DNA of 64,000 nt from Alysiella crassa DSM 2578 (GTDB lineage: Bacteria; Pseudomonadota; Gammaproteobacteria; Burkholderiales; Neisseriaceae): the NCBI RefSeq assembly GCF_000745955.1, contig NZ_JQKH01000006.1, positions 1 to 64,000 on the forward strand, in the 5' to 3' direction. The number at the start of each line of letters is the position of its first letter. Position 1 is the first letter of the stretch. The translations under genes were made by a program, and so were the position numbers. Shown here piece after piece: positions 1 through 7,511 of this stretch. Below the pieces are notes generated by a model. The model worked only from the letters and a program-made list of their open reading frames with translations, ran no database searches and had not been told where the DNA came from.

Positions 1-44
1 AAACATCATCAGAATGCATTTTCGGTTGAATACTTGATGTTTTC

Positions 45-430
45 AGGCTGCCTTTTGTTACCCTACAAAAATAAAATATTGCCCGTAATCGTTGAGATAC
101 CACCATCTGGCTCCTTCTCCTTTTGGAGAGGGCTGGGGAGAGGGAAAAATCGTGGTACATTAACTGTTTTACCCTCTCCCAAAGGCATGGGTATCTACAC
201 ATCTTTTTACAATAAAATTAAAAGGTTATTTGAAATATCAATTCAATAGCCCTTAATTTTAGTTTCAAAATCACGCGTAACACGGCGAGATTTTGTCAGC
301 TTGTTTTGAAATTTTTGTTGAAAAACAATCAACATAATCTCAAAAAAGATGTGTAGATACCCATGCCCAAAGGAGAGGGAATAGATGGGTGGTCGGCAGA
401 AATTTGTAGGGTAATGAAAGGCTGCCTGAA
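45..430. repeat. CCCTCTCC-core repeat with DUS arms, interrupted
   Basis: The left end reads DUS, then a TTACCCTACAAAAA arm; the right end has the mirrored arm TTTGTAGGGTAATGAAAGG followed by a DUS. In between are alternating GAGAGGG and CCCTCTCC blocks. The same element without the insertion is present at about 44165-44310, including the phrase ATCGTTGAGATACCA, so this copy can be compared directly with an uninterrupted one. The copy here is split by the 184-bp insertion at 184-367. Confidence 0.65.
184..367. mobile_element. MITE-like element, 25-bp perfect terminal inverted repeats
   Basis: A 184-bp non-coding segment begins GGCATGGGTATCTACACATC and ends with the exact reverse complement; 25 bp at each end (184-208 and 343-367) match perfectly. 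It is flanked by CAAA at 180-183 and CAAA at 368-371, consistent with a 4-bp target duplication. Removing the element and one CAAA restores the CCCTCTCCCAAAGGAGAGGG hairpin of the host repeat. It has no transposase and must be a non-autonomous element or an internally deleted IS; I could not assign a family. Confidence 0.7.
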
Positions 431-448
431 AAATTGTCGCCCCGAAAT

Positions 449-525
449 GTAGGGTGCGCTGTGCGCACCAAATGTCTGAATAATTTAAGTATTGTGGTTG
501 ATTTGGTGCGCACGGTGCACCCTAC
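449..525. repeat. GTAGGGTGCG palindromic repeat
   Basis: Inverted repeat beginning GTAGGGTGCGCTGTGCGCACC and closing with the mirrored GGTGCGCACGGTGCACCCTAC, with an AT-rich loop between. The right DUS arm seen in other copies is absent here. It lies directly upstream of the exonuclease gene. Confidence 0.75.
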
Positions 526-611
526 ATTATTGCCCACAAAATATCACGCGCCACCCACCCAAAGCGTGGGTATGGCGGCGCAACGCCATGCTCCCGAAAA
601 GGAACAAATCC

Positions 612-1226
612 ATGAAAATCATTGAACATTTTAAACGCCAATTCGCCCTGAAAAAATTGCGCGACCCTAACTACCGCTTTTTGTTTGACGACAATATCCC
701 AGATGAATACGTCAGTTTTGATTGCGAAACCACCAGCTTGGACGTGAAAGAAGCGGAAATCATCTCCATCGGCGCAGTGAAAATTTGTGGCAATAAAATT
801 GTTACCAGTGAATCGTTTTACGTTTTGGTGAAACCCGAAGGCATGATGGAAGCGCGGAACGTTACCATTCACGGTTTGCGCCCCAAAGATTTGCGTAACG
901 GCTTACCGATTGAAGAAGCCTTGAAGCAATTTTTGGCATTTGTGGGCGGTCGTCCTGTGGTGGGCTTTTTTCTGGAATACGATGTGGCGATGGTCAATAA
1001 ATTCTTGAAACCAATGATAGGCGTGGGCATGCCCAATCGGCAAATTGAAGTGTCGGCGCTGTATTATCAGCAGGAAATGCGCCAGAAATATTACGATATG
1101 GTGGTGGATTTGCGTATGGCGAGCATGATTAAAAAATTGAATATTCCTGATTTACCACGCCATGACGCGCTTAATGATTCCATCAATGTGGCGATGATGT
1201 ATTTGGCTTTGCAGGCGCGAGAATAG
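612..1226 (+). CDS. DnaQ-like 3'-5' exonuclease
   Basis: A 204-residue protein with the DEDDh exonuclease fold of the DnaQ / PolC epsilon type. Motif ExoI is visible as SFDCETTSLD with the metal ligands D37 and E39, and ExoIII as RHDALNDS (H-x4-D) near residue 177. Such enzymes remove nucleotides from 3' ends for proofreading, repair or RNA trimming; no polymerase domain is attached. The start at 612 is preferred over an in-frame upstream one because AAAGGA lies 7 bases before it and the upstream frame runs through the repeat. The gene stands alone, followed by a DUS-ended repeat. The exact substrate cannot be told from the sequence. Confidence 0.85.
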   Translation: MKIIEHFKRQFALKKLRDPNYRFLFDDNIPDEYVSFDCETTSLDVKEAEIISIGAVKICGNKIVTSESFYVLVKPEGMMEARNVTIHGLRPKDLRNGLPIEEALKQFLAFVGGRPVVGFFLEYDVAMVNKFLKPMIGVGMPNRQIEVSALYYQQEMRQKYYDMVVDLRMASMIKKLNIPDLPRHDALNDSINVAMMYLALQARE

Positions 1227-1228
1227 TT

Positions 1229-1377
1229 TTTCAGGCTGCCTTTCAGTACACGACAATTTTTACAAACACCCAAAATGTAGGGTGTGTACCACGCACCAAA
1301 TCATTCAAGTAATTGAAATTTCGGTGCGTAATACGCACCCTACATGTAGTTATCGTGTACTGAAAGGCAGCCTGAAA
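1229..1377. repeat. DUS-armed GTAGGGTGCG repeat, complete copy
   Basis: The best-preserved complete element. Order: DUS, CAGTACACGACAA arm, core 1277-1343 (GTAGGGTGTGTACC to GCACCCTAC), mirrored ATCGTGTACTG arm, DUS. The outer 25 or so bases at each end are reverse complements, so the whole 149-bp unit can fold on itself. Confidence 0.75.
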
Positions 1378-1380
1378 ATA

Positions 1381-1417
1381 AAAAACACGTTTATCTATCA
1401 TAAAGATAAACGTGTTT
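1381..1417. terminator. intrinsic terminator (porin)
   Basis: AAACACGTTTATCT pairs with AGATAAACGTGTTT across a 6-8 base loop, with T-rich flanks on both sides. It lies 20 bp past the porin stop codon on the minus strand and could also stop transcription arriving from the exonuclease side. Confidence 0.8.
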
Positions 1418-1436
1418 TTCCATTTAAATCCAATTG

Positions 1437-2594
1437 TTAAAAACGATGGCGTAAACCCACACCAAATGCAACAGTGCGAACTTTTTCATCACCTTTACCT
1501 ATATTAATGTAACCCATTTGTGTGTAGGCATCGGTACGTTTGGAAAATGTGTATTGTGCGCCCACTACGCCTTGCCAGTACTTGCCATTGTTACCAACTT
1601 TTTGGATTTCGCTTGTGCCAGCCGTGTGGTTGGTGCGTAAGGCTTTGATGTCAAAGCCATGCGCCGCCGTTGCGCGTAAACGCAGATTAGGCGCAACTTT
1701 GAATGCTGCCATCGCCAACACTTCTTGTGAGCGCGTGATGGCACGGGTTTGTACGCCACTCGCTGGTGTGGCTGCATTGGCGGCGACATAAGTGTCAAAA
1801 ATATTCGCGTCAAATGCGCTCGGTGCGTCCACATTTTTGGCGAATTGATACGCCAAACCTGCGGTGAAGTGGTCTTTTTCCACACCAAATTGTGCAATTG
1901 CTTGGAATGCGTCATCTTTCAAAGGGTTGTAGCCGCCATTTTTGGTGTGTGCGCCCACCAAATTGGTGAAAAAGCCATTTTTGTGTTTGTAATCCAAACC
2001 TACGCCATACAAACCTTTGTCTATCTTACGCGAATTTACCCACACATTTTCATCATTGTTTGGCGCATTATTGCTTGGTGAAACATAGGCTTGCATCATC
2101 AAGCCGCCCATTCGTGGCGTGTAATAACGCATAGCCGTGCGGCGGCGTTTCACATCATTGCCCGAACTGTTGCGTGTCCAATAGCCCGCGCCTAAAGCAT
2201 CGCTAATATATTGATATGGGTCAAGATAGCCGTCTGACCACTCATTAATTGGTGTATTCACATAACCAAAATGCACACGCCCAAAGTCGCCTTCCAAGCC
2301 AATATACGAATCACGATTAGCAAAACCCGAACCATCGCCATTTAAATTAATGCGTTGTTCAATTTGCCAAACCGCATTCAGGCTGCCTGAAAGTTTTTCT
2401 TTGCCTTTAAAGCCCAAACGAGAGCCTGGGGCAACCACGCGTGTGCGCGTACCATTGTATAATTTGGTATTGCCCACTTTTTTGCTTTCCACTTCCATGC
2501 CACCACGCATTTGCCCATACAGAATCACATCTGCTTGAGCCAAGCTAGCGAGAGGTATCATAGAAATGGTTATCATCAATTGTTTTAATTTCAT
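1437..2594 (-). CDS. Gram-negative porin, Neisseria PorA/PorB type
   Basis: An outer-membrane trimeric beta-barrel porin of about 385 residues. The start MKLKQL at 2594 gives a normal signal peptide ending near ASLAQA and is preceded by AAGGGA at good spacing; a longer frame would add a non-signal leader. The mature part opens DVILYGQMRGGMEV and ends GVGLRHRF with a terminal Phe, both typical of Neisseria porins and of barrels handled by the BAM machinery. A DUS inside the gene near 2388 encodes a SGSLNAVW stretch. It is transcribed alone, with a terminator behind it and an AT-rich upstream region. It should mediate passive diffusion of small solutes. Confidence 0.92.
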   Translation of the reverse strand: MKLKQLMITISMIPLASLAQADVILYGQMRGGMEVESKKVGNTKLYNGTRTRVVAPGSRLGFKGKEKLSGSLNAVWQIEQRINLNGDGSGFANRDSYIGLEGDFGRVHFGYVNTPINEWSDGYLDPYQYISDALGAGYWTRNSSGNDVKRRRTAMRYYTPRMGGLMMQAYVSPSNNAPNNDENVWVNSRKIDKGLYGVGLDYKHKNGFFTNLVGAHTKNGGYNPLKDDAFQAIAQFGVEKDHFTAGLAYQFAKNVDAPSAFDANIFDTYVAANAATPASGVQTRAITRSQEVLAMAAFKVAPNLRLRATAAHGFDIKALRTNHTAGTSEIQKVGNNGKYWQGVVGAQYTFSKRTDAYTQMGYINIGKGDEKVRTVAFGVGLRHRF

Positions 2595-2641
2595 GATTAT
2601 GTTTCCCTTGTAAATGTACACTTTTTGATAATAACAAATAA

Positions 2642-2670
2642 TTTATCATATTTTAACTAAAATGAGACAA
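2642..2670 (-). promoter_or_regulatory. candidate sigma70 promoter for the porin
   Basis: Reading the minus strand, TTGTCT (2665-2670) and GATAAA (2642-2647) are 17 bp apart, about 50 bp upstream of the porin start. The region is very AT-rich, so chance matches are easy and the call is tentative. Confidence 0.4.
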
Positions 2671-2899
2671 ATTTTACAAATTACCACCCATGAAAAATAA
2701 CGAATAACCTGTATTTGTAAGGTTTATATATTGATTTTATTAAAAATTTTTTCGAATATAAGGCGATTTTTTAAGCCAATATCGGGACGATTGGCTTAAA
2801 AAGCCAACGCAGTAGGCGCATGAAGTGGCGATAAAAGCAAGCTATATAAGATTATGAACACAGATTCTAAATATATCTGAAATCAAGTAAAAATTTCCC

Positions 2900-2929
2900 T
2901 TGCGCCATCTTGCTGATTCGCCGTATAAT
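2900..2929 (+). promoter_or_regulatory. sigma70 promoter for rpsB-tsf
   Basis: TTGCGC at 2900-2905 and a perfect TATAAT at 2924-2929 with an 18-bp spacer. Transcription should begin near 2936, giving a leader of about 140 nt before rpsB. Confidence 0.65.
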
Positions 2930-2934
2930 CAACC

Positions 2935-2960
2935 AGTTTTCCTTTTGGGAAACTTTTTTA
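2935..2960 (+). terminator. terminator-like hairpin in the rpsB leader
   Basis: AGTTTTCC and GGGAAACT can pair (one G-U) around a TTTT loop and are followed at once by TTTTTTATTTT. The structure sits at the very start of the expected transcript, so it could be an attenuator, a 5' stabilising hairpin, or chance. Confidence 0.35.
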
Positions 2961-3077
2961 TTTTGACGCAACACATATTTCGCGTTAAGGGTGTTTTCAG
3001 GCAGCCTGAAAAGGTATTTTGAAAATTCTGGCAGAAATATGTATGCTTTTTAACCCTTATATTTTTTAGGAAATTCA

Positions 3078-3806
3078 ATGTCTTCTCAAGTTACTATGCG
3101 CCAAATGATTGAAGCTGGCGTACATTTCGGTCACCAAACTCGTTACTGGAACCCAAAAATGGCACAATACATTTTTGGTGCCCGCAACAAAATCCACATC
3201 ATCAACTTGGAAAAAACCTTGCCTTTGTTTAACGAAGCGCAAGAAGTGGTGCGCCGTTTGGTTGCCAACAAAGGCACGATTTTGTTTGTTGGTACAAAAC
3301 GCCAAGCGCGTGAAATCATCAAAGAAGAAGCACAACGCGCAGGTATGCCTTACGTTGACCATCGCTGGTTGGGCGGCATGCTGACCAACTACAAAACCGT
3401 CAAACAATCCATCAAACGCTTGGAAGAAAAAGCCGCTTTGTTGGCAAACGCCGAATCAAGCGGTTACAACAAAAAAGAATTGTTGGACATGACCCGCGAA
3501 GTGGAAAAATTGGAACGCTCTTTGGGCGGCATCAAAGACATGAAAGGTTTGCCTGACGCGATTTTCGTGATTGACACAGGCTACCAACACGGTACTTTGG
3601 TGGAAGCCGAAAAATTGGGCATTCCCGTGATTGCCGTTGTGGACACCAACAACAGCCCTGACGGTGTGAAACACGTTATCCCTGGTAACGATGACTCTGC
3701 CAAAGCCATTCGTTTGTACTGCCGTGGCATCGCTGATGCTGTGTTGGAAGGCAAAAACCAAGCGGTTGCGGAAACCGTAGCGGCTGCACAACAAGCTGCT
3801 GAATAA
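3078..3806 (+). CDS. rpsB: 30S ribosomal protein S2
   Basis: A 242-residue S2 protein, full family length, opening [28 protein letters not shown] with the strongly conserved GVHFGH segment, and with the PDAIFVIDT and [10 protein letters not shown](N)SPDGV segments typical of S2. It binds the 30S subunit at the head-body junction and is needed for S1 attachment. It is followed directly by tsf, the universal order. The start has AGGAAATTCA before it. In enterobacteria S2 represses its own operon through the leader; a long leader is present here but no matching structure was proven. Confidence 0.98.
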   Translation: MSSQVTMRQMIEAGVHFGHQTRYWNPKMAQYIFGARNKIHIINLEKTLPLFNEAQEVVRRLVANKGTILFVGTKRQAREIIKEEAQRAGMPYVDHRWLGGMLTNYKTVKQSIKRLEEKAALLANAESSGYNKKELLDMTREVEKLERSLGGIKDMKGLPDAIFVIDTGYQHGTLVEAEKLGIPVIAVVDTNNSPDGVKHVIPGNDDSAKAIRLYCRGIADAVLEGKNQAVAETVAAAQQAAE

Positions 3807-3814
3807 GACTTTTG

Positions 3815-3858
3815 TCTTTTCAGGCTGCCTGAAAACGGTTTCAGGCAGCCTGTTTTGA
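3815..3858. terminator. DUS inverted pair between rpsB and tsf
   Basis: TTTTCAGGCTGCCTGAAAA and TTTCAGGCAGCCTG face each other with a 4-base loop and the second arm is followed by TTTTG. The hairpin could lower read-through from rpsB into tsf, or protect the rpsB mRNA end; no separate tsf promoter was evident. Confidence 0.5.
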
Positions 3859-3891
3859 ATTTCATTTGAATTGATATTTTTGGAGAACAAT

Positions 3892-4746
3892 ATGGCAGAA
3901 ATTACTGCAAAAATGGTTGCCGATTTGCGCGCCGCAACTGGCTTGGGCATGATGGAATGCAAAAAAGCATTGGTAGAAGCCGAAGGCAATTTTGAAAAAG
4001 CCGAAGAAATCTTGCGCATTAAATCTGGCGCAAAAGCAGGTAAATTGGCAGGTCGCACGGCTGCCGAAGGCGTGTTGGCTTACGCGATTGAAGGCAAAGT
4101 GGGCGCATTGGTTGAAGTAAACTGCGAAACCGACTTTGTGGCAAAAGACGCTGGTTTTGTTGAATTTGCCAATTTTGTTGCCAAAACTGCGGTGGCGAAA
4201 AAACCCGCTACCGTTGAAGAATTGGCGGCTTTGGTGGAAGACGAGCGCAAAGCCGTGATTGCCAAATTGGGCGAAAACATGTCTGTACGCCGTTTCCAAG
4301 TAATTGAAACTTCTGGCGAATTGGTGGCTTACATTCACGGTGCTTTGGCAACCGAAGGCGTGTTGGTGGAATACACAGGCAGCGAAGACGTGGCGCGTAA
4401 AATCGGCATGCACATCGTTGCAGCGAAACCACAATGCGTACGCGAAGACCAAGTTGATGCGGAAACCGTTGAAAAAGAACGCCACATCTACACCCAACAA
4501 GCGATTGAATCTGGCAAACCTGCTGAAATCGCTGCGAAAATGGTTGAAGGTCGCATCAAAAAATTCTTGGCAGAAGTGTCTTTGAACGGTCAAGCATTTG
4601 TGATGAACCCAGACCAAACCGTTGCCCAATACGCCAAAGAAAATGGCACAGAAATCTTGTCATTCGCACGCTACAAAGTGGGCGATGGCATTGAAAAAGC
4701 GGTTGTGGACTACGCGGCAGAAGTGGCTGCGGCTGCAAAAGTTTAA
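3892..4746 (+). CDS. tsf: elongation factor Ts
   Basis: A 284-residue EF-Ts, the guanine-nucleotide exchange factor that regenerates EF-Tu-GTP. The N-terminal UBA-like segment [27 protein letters not shown] and the TDFVAKD motif (residues about 80-86), which contacts EF-Tu, are both present, as is the C-terminal ALTDQ-like dimerisation region. The start at 3892 is supported by TGGAGA 7 bases upstream and by the invariant N-terminus; a start seven codons earlier is unlikely. It is the second gene after rpsB and ends at a strong DUS-based terminator. Confidence 0.98.
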   Translation: MAEITAKMVADLRAATGLGMMECKKALVEAEGNFEKAEEILRIKSGAKAGKLAGRTAAEGVLAYAIEGKVGALVEVNCETDFVAKDAGFVEFANFVAKTAVAKKPATVEELAALVEDERKAVIAKLGENMSVRRFQVIETSGELVAYIHGALATEGVLVEYTGSEDVARKIGMHIVAAKPQCVREDQVDAETVEKERHIYTQQAIESGKPAEIAAKMVEGRIKKFLAEVSLNGQAFVMNPDQTVAQYAKENGTEILSFARYKVGDGIEKAVVDYAAEVAAAAKV

Positions 4747-4770
4747 TCTTTTGATTCAGCAATAAAATTT

Positions 4771-4815
4771 AAAGCTGCCTGAAAAGTTTTTTGGCTTTTC
4801 AGGCAGCTTTTCTTC
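4771..4815. terminator. DUS-based bidirectional terminator
   Basis: AAAGCTGCCTGAAAAG pairs with CTTTTCAGGCAGCTTT over an 8-base loop and is followed by TTCTTCTATTTT. It serves tsf on the plus strand and the convergent HNH gene on the minus strand. Confidence 0.75.
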
Positions 4816-4820
4816 TATTT

Positions 4821-5360
4821 TCATTTTGATAGTTGCTTTTTATCCACCATCTTTTTCTTATATTCGGGATGAGATGCTTTAAGGCTACAATGAAAACATA
4901 GGCACATGGCATTTTCACGAGTTCGTTCAAGCTGATTGTTAATTCTCCGCAATGTTGCTTTTACCAATCGGATTCTTTTTTTACAAAAAGCACAAGAACA
5001 TTCTTGTTTTGCCCATACACTTTGTTTCATACTACGATATTGTTCAATACTATCATATATTTCCCGATATACCAAAAGCAATTCATCTTTAATTGTTTGA
5101 GAAACATTTAAAGAATTTATTGTATTGACTGTGGGAATTTCTGCATCTTTTTTTAAATTGCAGTCCATATGTACTGCAAATAGATTAGCGGCACTCTCCA
5201 CTTGCAATTCAACCTCTGGTTTCTGAATCCATTTATATATTGCGCGAGGTATAAAATGTTCCACAGACCATTTTTCATGACTTAAAATGGGTTGATTACA
5301 TAAAATACAAATACCATTACTGTTTTGATATGCTTTTTGTCTGCGTTCTAAAACATTCAC
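4821..5360 (-). CDS. HNH endonuclease domain protein, three CxxC pairs
   Basis: A 179-residue protein with an HNH nuclease core. A first zinc pair C18-I-L-C21 precedes the catalytic strand SVEHFIPRA (H35), and NLFAVHMDCNLKK supplies the N/H part. Two further CxxC pairs lie in the C-terminal half (CAFC and CLCFHC), suggesting a second structural zinc knot. The gene is visibly more AT-rich than its neighbours and stands alone between tsf and gmhA, convergent to tsf, which suggests acquisition by transfer. HNH proteins of this kind occur as restriction or anti-phage nucleases and as mobile-element homing enzymes; which applies here is unknown. GGGAG lies about 10 bases before the start. Confidence 0.7.
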   Translation of the reverse strand: MNVLERRQKAYQNSNGICILCNQPILSHEKWSVEHFIPRAIYKWIQKPEVELQVESAANLFAVHMDCNLKKDAEIPTVNTINSLNVSQTIKDELLLVYREIYDSIEQYRSMKQSVWAKQECSCAFCKKRIRLVKATLRRINNQLERTRENAMCLCFHCSLKASHPEYKKKMVDKKQLSK

Positions 5361-5417
5361 AATTCACTCCCACATTCCTAGAAATAACGGTATCAATTTC
5401 AAATGTTTGTTGTTTTT

Positions 5418-5456
5418 AGGCAGCCTGAAATGCCACTTCCCCATTTCAGGCTGCCT
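5418..5456. terminator. DUS inverted pair behind gmhA
   Basis: AGGCAGCCTGAAAT (5418-5431) is mirrored by ATTTCAGGCTGCCT (5443-5456). It lies immediately past the stop codon of the minus-strand isomerase gene. Confidence 0.5.
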
Positions 5457-5460
5457 GAAA

Positions 5461-6054
5461 TTAAAAACCTTCCATCAACATGGTATCAATGGAATCACAC
5501 AGCGCGTGAATTAAGAGAATATGCACTTCTTGAATACGCGCTGTGCGATGGTACGGCACATTCAGCAGCACATCGCCATCGCGCAACATCGCCGCAATTT
5601 TGCCGCCATCGCGCCCTGTAAACGCCACCACGCGCATATCGCGCTCATGAGCCGCCTTAATCGCTTCCATCACATTGCCCGAATTGCCCGATGTGGAAAT
5701 GCCAATCAGCACATCGCCCGCACGACCCAGCGCACGCACTTGTTTGCTGAAAATATGCTCAAAACCGTAATCGTTGCCAATGGCGGTCAGCGCGGAGGTG
5801 TCGGTGGTCAGCGCAATCGCCGCCAATTCCATGCGTTCTTGTTCAAAACGCCCCGTCATTTCGGCGGCAAAATGCTGTGCGTCTGCGGCGGAACCGCCGT
5901 TGCCGCATATTAAAATTTTGCCATCGTTTGCCAAAGCATTAAACAGCATTAATGCGGCTTCGGCGGTGGCTTCGGTCAGCACTTCTTGCGCTAACTGTTT
6001 GACTTTTATGCTTTCTTCAAAATGCGCCGCAACGCGTTCATGTAAAATCATCAT
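5461..6054 (-). CDS. gmhA: SIS-domain protein, phosphoheptose isomerase GmhA / DiaA family
   Basis: A 197-residue sugar-isomerase (SIS) domain protein. The phosphosugar-binding pattern ILICGNGGSAADAQHFAAE and the later GISTSGNSGNV loop are intact, as is the HALCD segment near the C terminus. GmhA converts sedoheptulose 7-phosphate to heptose 7-phosphate for lipooligosaccharide core synthesis; DiaA, of the same family, controls DnaA at the origin. The neighbour yraN, 4 bp upstream, is the partner of diaA in enterobacteria, yet Neisseria homologues at this place are usually called GmhA. Sequence alone does not separate the two. AGGA lies 8 bases before the start codon, which follows the yraN stop directly, so the genes are co-transcribed. 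Confidence 0.85.
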   Translation of the reverse strand: MMILHERVAAHFEESIKVKQLAQEVLTEATAEAALMLFNALANDGKILICGNGGSAADAQHFAAEMTGRFEQERMELAAIALTTDTSALTAIGNDYGFEHIFSKQVRALGRAGDVLIGISTSGNSGNVMEAIKAAHERDMRVVAFTGRDGGKIAAMLRDGDVLLNVPYHRTARIQEVHILLIHALCDSIDTMLMEGF

Positions 6055-6058
6055 TGAG

Positions 6059-6403
6059 TTATCCTGTGAGGTTGGTAATCCATTGGGGGCTTGCTGTGCC
6101 TTGTAGCAAAACCGCGTCTAGGCGGCAAGCGGTATTTAGTTGATTGATTTGTAAATAATATTCTGCGCTACGTTGGAGTTTGGCTAATTTATTTGGGGTA
6201 ATGCTGTATGCTGCGCCGCCAAATGCTTGGGTTTTGCGAAATTTCACTTCAACAAACAAGAGTTTATCGCCTAAACGCATGATTAAATCAATTTCGCCGT
6301 ATGGACAATGCCAATTTCGTTCCACCAATTCGCAACCTTGTTCCAGCAAAAAGGCAAGGGCACGGTCTTCGGCGGCTTGTCCTGTGGGGTGGTTTAGTTT
6401 CAT
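6059..6403 (-). CDS. yraN: UPF0102 family protein YraN
   Basis: A 114-residue protein of the YraN/UPF0102 family, full length. The restriction-endonuclease-like fold is marked by YGEIDLIM and LFVEVKFR, which place the acidic and lysine residues of a PD-(D/E)xK nuclease core (D45, E58 region, K60). Its cellular role is not established; it is almost always linked to gmhA/diaA, as here. It starts about 30 bp downstream of the tsaB stop and ends 4 bp before the isomerase start, so tsaB-yraN-gmhA may be one transcript. Confidence 0.9.
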   Translation of the reverse strand: MKLNHPTGQAAEDRALAFLLEQGCELVERNWHCPYGEIDLIMRLGDKLLFVEVKFRKTQAFGGAAYSITPNKLAKLQRSAEYYLQINQLNTACRLDAVLLQGTASPQWITNLTG

Positions 6404-6431
6404 ATTAATTATTTGATTAAATTAAAATTTT

Positions 6432-7097
6432 TCAGGCTGCCTGAATTTTCCGCGCGGCTTGTTCGGCGGCGGTCAGGGCGATTTTATCGCGCACATACAA
6501 TAATTCGGCGTGTGCCGCGTCTGTTTGTGGATAACGTCCTGTTTGCGCCAAAGCCAGATAATCGGCGGCGGTTGGCATATTCAGGCTGCCTGAAAACGGC
6601 ATTTCCAAGGCAAAGGCATTGCCCACGCCACGCATATTTTCGGCGGACACGTTTTCAGGCAGCCTGATGTCGGCGGCTTTGCCCACCGCGTAATCGCTTA
6701 AACGAATGTGGTTTTTCGTGTCAAACCATGCGTAAAACACTTCGCCCATACGCGCGTCTGTAGCGGCTAAAACGCATTCACAATCAGGGATTTGATATGC
6801 CACCGCGTCCAAACACGGTACGCCAATCAAGGGCGTGTCAAACGGTGCCGCCAAACCCTGCGCCACGCCGATTCCAATTCGCAAACCTGTGAATGCGCCC
6901 GCCCCTTGCGCGTACACAATCGCCCCCAAATCCGCCGCCGTGCAATGGGCTTGTGAGAATAGGGCATTGATTTGTGGCAAGATTTCGGCGGACTGTTTAT
7001 TGCCCACTTCGGCGTGAAATTCGGTTTTCAGGCTGCCTGAAATCAGGGCAAGGGATAAATAGCTGGTGCTGGTGTCTATGGCGAGTAGGGGTTTCAT
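6432..7097 (-). CDS. tsaB: tRNA threonylcarbamoyladenosine biosynthesis protein TsaB
   Basis: A 221-residue TsaB, the inactive Gcp-like partner that with TsaD and TsaE transfers the threonylcarbamoyl group to A37 of ANN-decoding tRNAs. It opens MKPLLAIDTSTSYLSLAL and has the GAGAFTGLRIGIGVAQGLA segment typical of the ASKHA-fold family. Three DUS copies are carried inside the gene and read as SGSLKTE, FSGSLN and IRLPEN; a fourth forms the end, giving a QAA-stop C terminus. No good ribosome-binding site precedes the start. The DUS-rich gene shows how much uptake sequence a coding region can hold. Confidence 0.93.
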   Translation of the reverse strand: MKPLLAIDTSTSYLSLALISGSLKTEFHAEVGNKQSAEILPQINALFSQAHCTAADLGAIVYAQGAGAFTGLRIGIGVAQGLAAPFDTPLIGVPCLDAVAYQIPDCECVLAATDARMGEVFYAWFDTKNHIRLSDYAVGKAADIRLPENVSAENMRGVGNAFALEMPFSGSLNMPTAADYLALAQTGRYPQTDAAHAELLYVRDKIALTAAEQAARKIQAA

Positions 7098-7186
7098 GGT
7101 TTGGGAAAATAAAAAAATGGGCGAAATTATAACACGTTACACGATAAAAATTGTTCAGGCAGCCTGAATATTCGTAAGATACATTT

Positions 7187-7402
7187 TTAATCCCATTCGC
7201 TGCGAATTTGGCGTTCATATTCCAAGCCGTCAATGCCGCAACCTTGTAACAAACCTGCGGCAGCCATTAAGGAATCTTCGCTGGGGCAGTTGAGATTGCC
7301 AATTAATTTGCCATGATTCACAAATTGAACCAATTCGCCTTTTTGAACCGACAAAATTTGCTCTTGAATGGCAGGCGGCAATGCACTAATTTCAATTAAC
7401 AT
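7187..7402 (-). CDS. small conserved-looking protein, antitoxin-like
   Basis: A 71-residue acidic protein, MLIEISALPPAIQEQIL..., ending IRSEWD. The short beta-strand then helix pattern with a QFVNHGKLIGN stretch recalls small prevent-host-death or AbrB-like antitoxins, but no toxin gene lies next to it and the resemblance is weak. A DUS (7155-7169) lies between it and tsaB. No clear ribosome-binding site was seen. Treat the function as unknown. Confidence 0.55.
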   Translation of the reverse strand: MLIEISALPPAIQEQILSVQKGELVQFVNHGKLIGNLNCPSEDSLMAAAGLLQGCGIDGLEYERQIRSEWD

Positions 7403-7511
7403 TTTGATTTTTCATATAAAAATAAAACATAAAATGGGATTATCTGTTTTGATGAAATGACTGTCAAGCGATGAAAAAATGTTTCAGGCAGCCTGAAAAA
7501 TCGTTTTACCC

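Larger units (their letters stand above)
1..611. other. gene-free left edge filled with repeats
   Basis: No credible coding region was seen before the exonuclease gene at 612. The stretch holds DUS copies near 45-60 and 418-432, a CCCTCTCC-type repeat (about 45-430) split by a MITE-like insertion (184-367), and a GTAGGGTGCG palindrome (449-525). Short open frames here run through the repeats, lack ribosome-binding sites and resemble no protein known to me. Confidence 0.7.
2622..3077. other. divergent intergenic region porin / rpsB
   Basis: This 456-bp gap holds the porin promoter region, a 12-bp perfect inverted repeat TTTTAAGCCAAT / ATTGGCTTAAAA at 2769-2780 and 2790-2801 of unknown role, the rpsB promoter (2900-2929), a terminator-like hairpin just after it (2935-2960) and a DUS pair near 2995-3012. 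No coding sequence was seen. Confidence 0.7.

Noticed and set aside
492-611. In-frame upstream extension of the exonuclease gene
   Set aside because: It runs through the GTAGGGTGCG repeat and has no ribosome-binding site, while ATG 612 has AAAGGA at good distance.
3862-4629. Long antisense open frame opposite tsf (Phe/His-rich)
   Set aside because: A mirror of the tsf codon pattern; composition (very rich in F, H, Q) is typical of antisense frames in this genome.
7187-7402. Complete toxin-antitoxin module at the small antitoxin-like gene
   Set aside because: No small toxin frame lies beside it; the neighbours are tsaB and a membrane protein gene.
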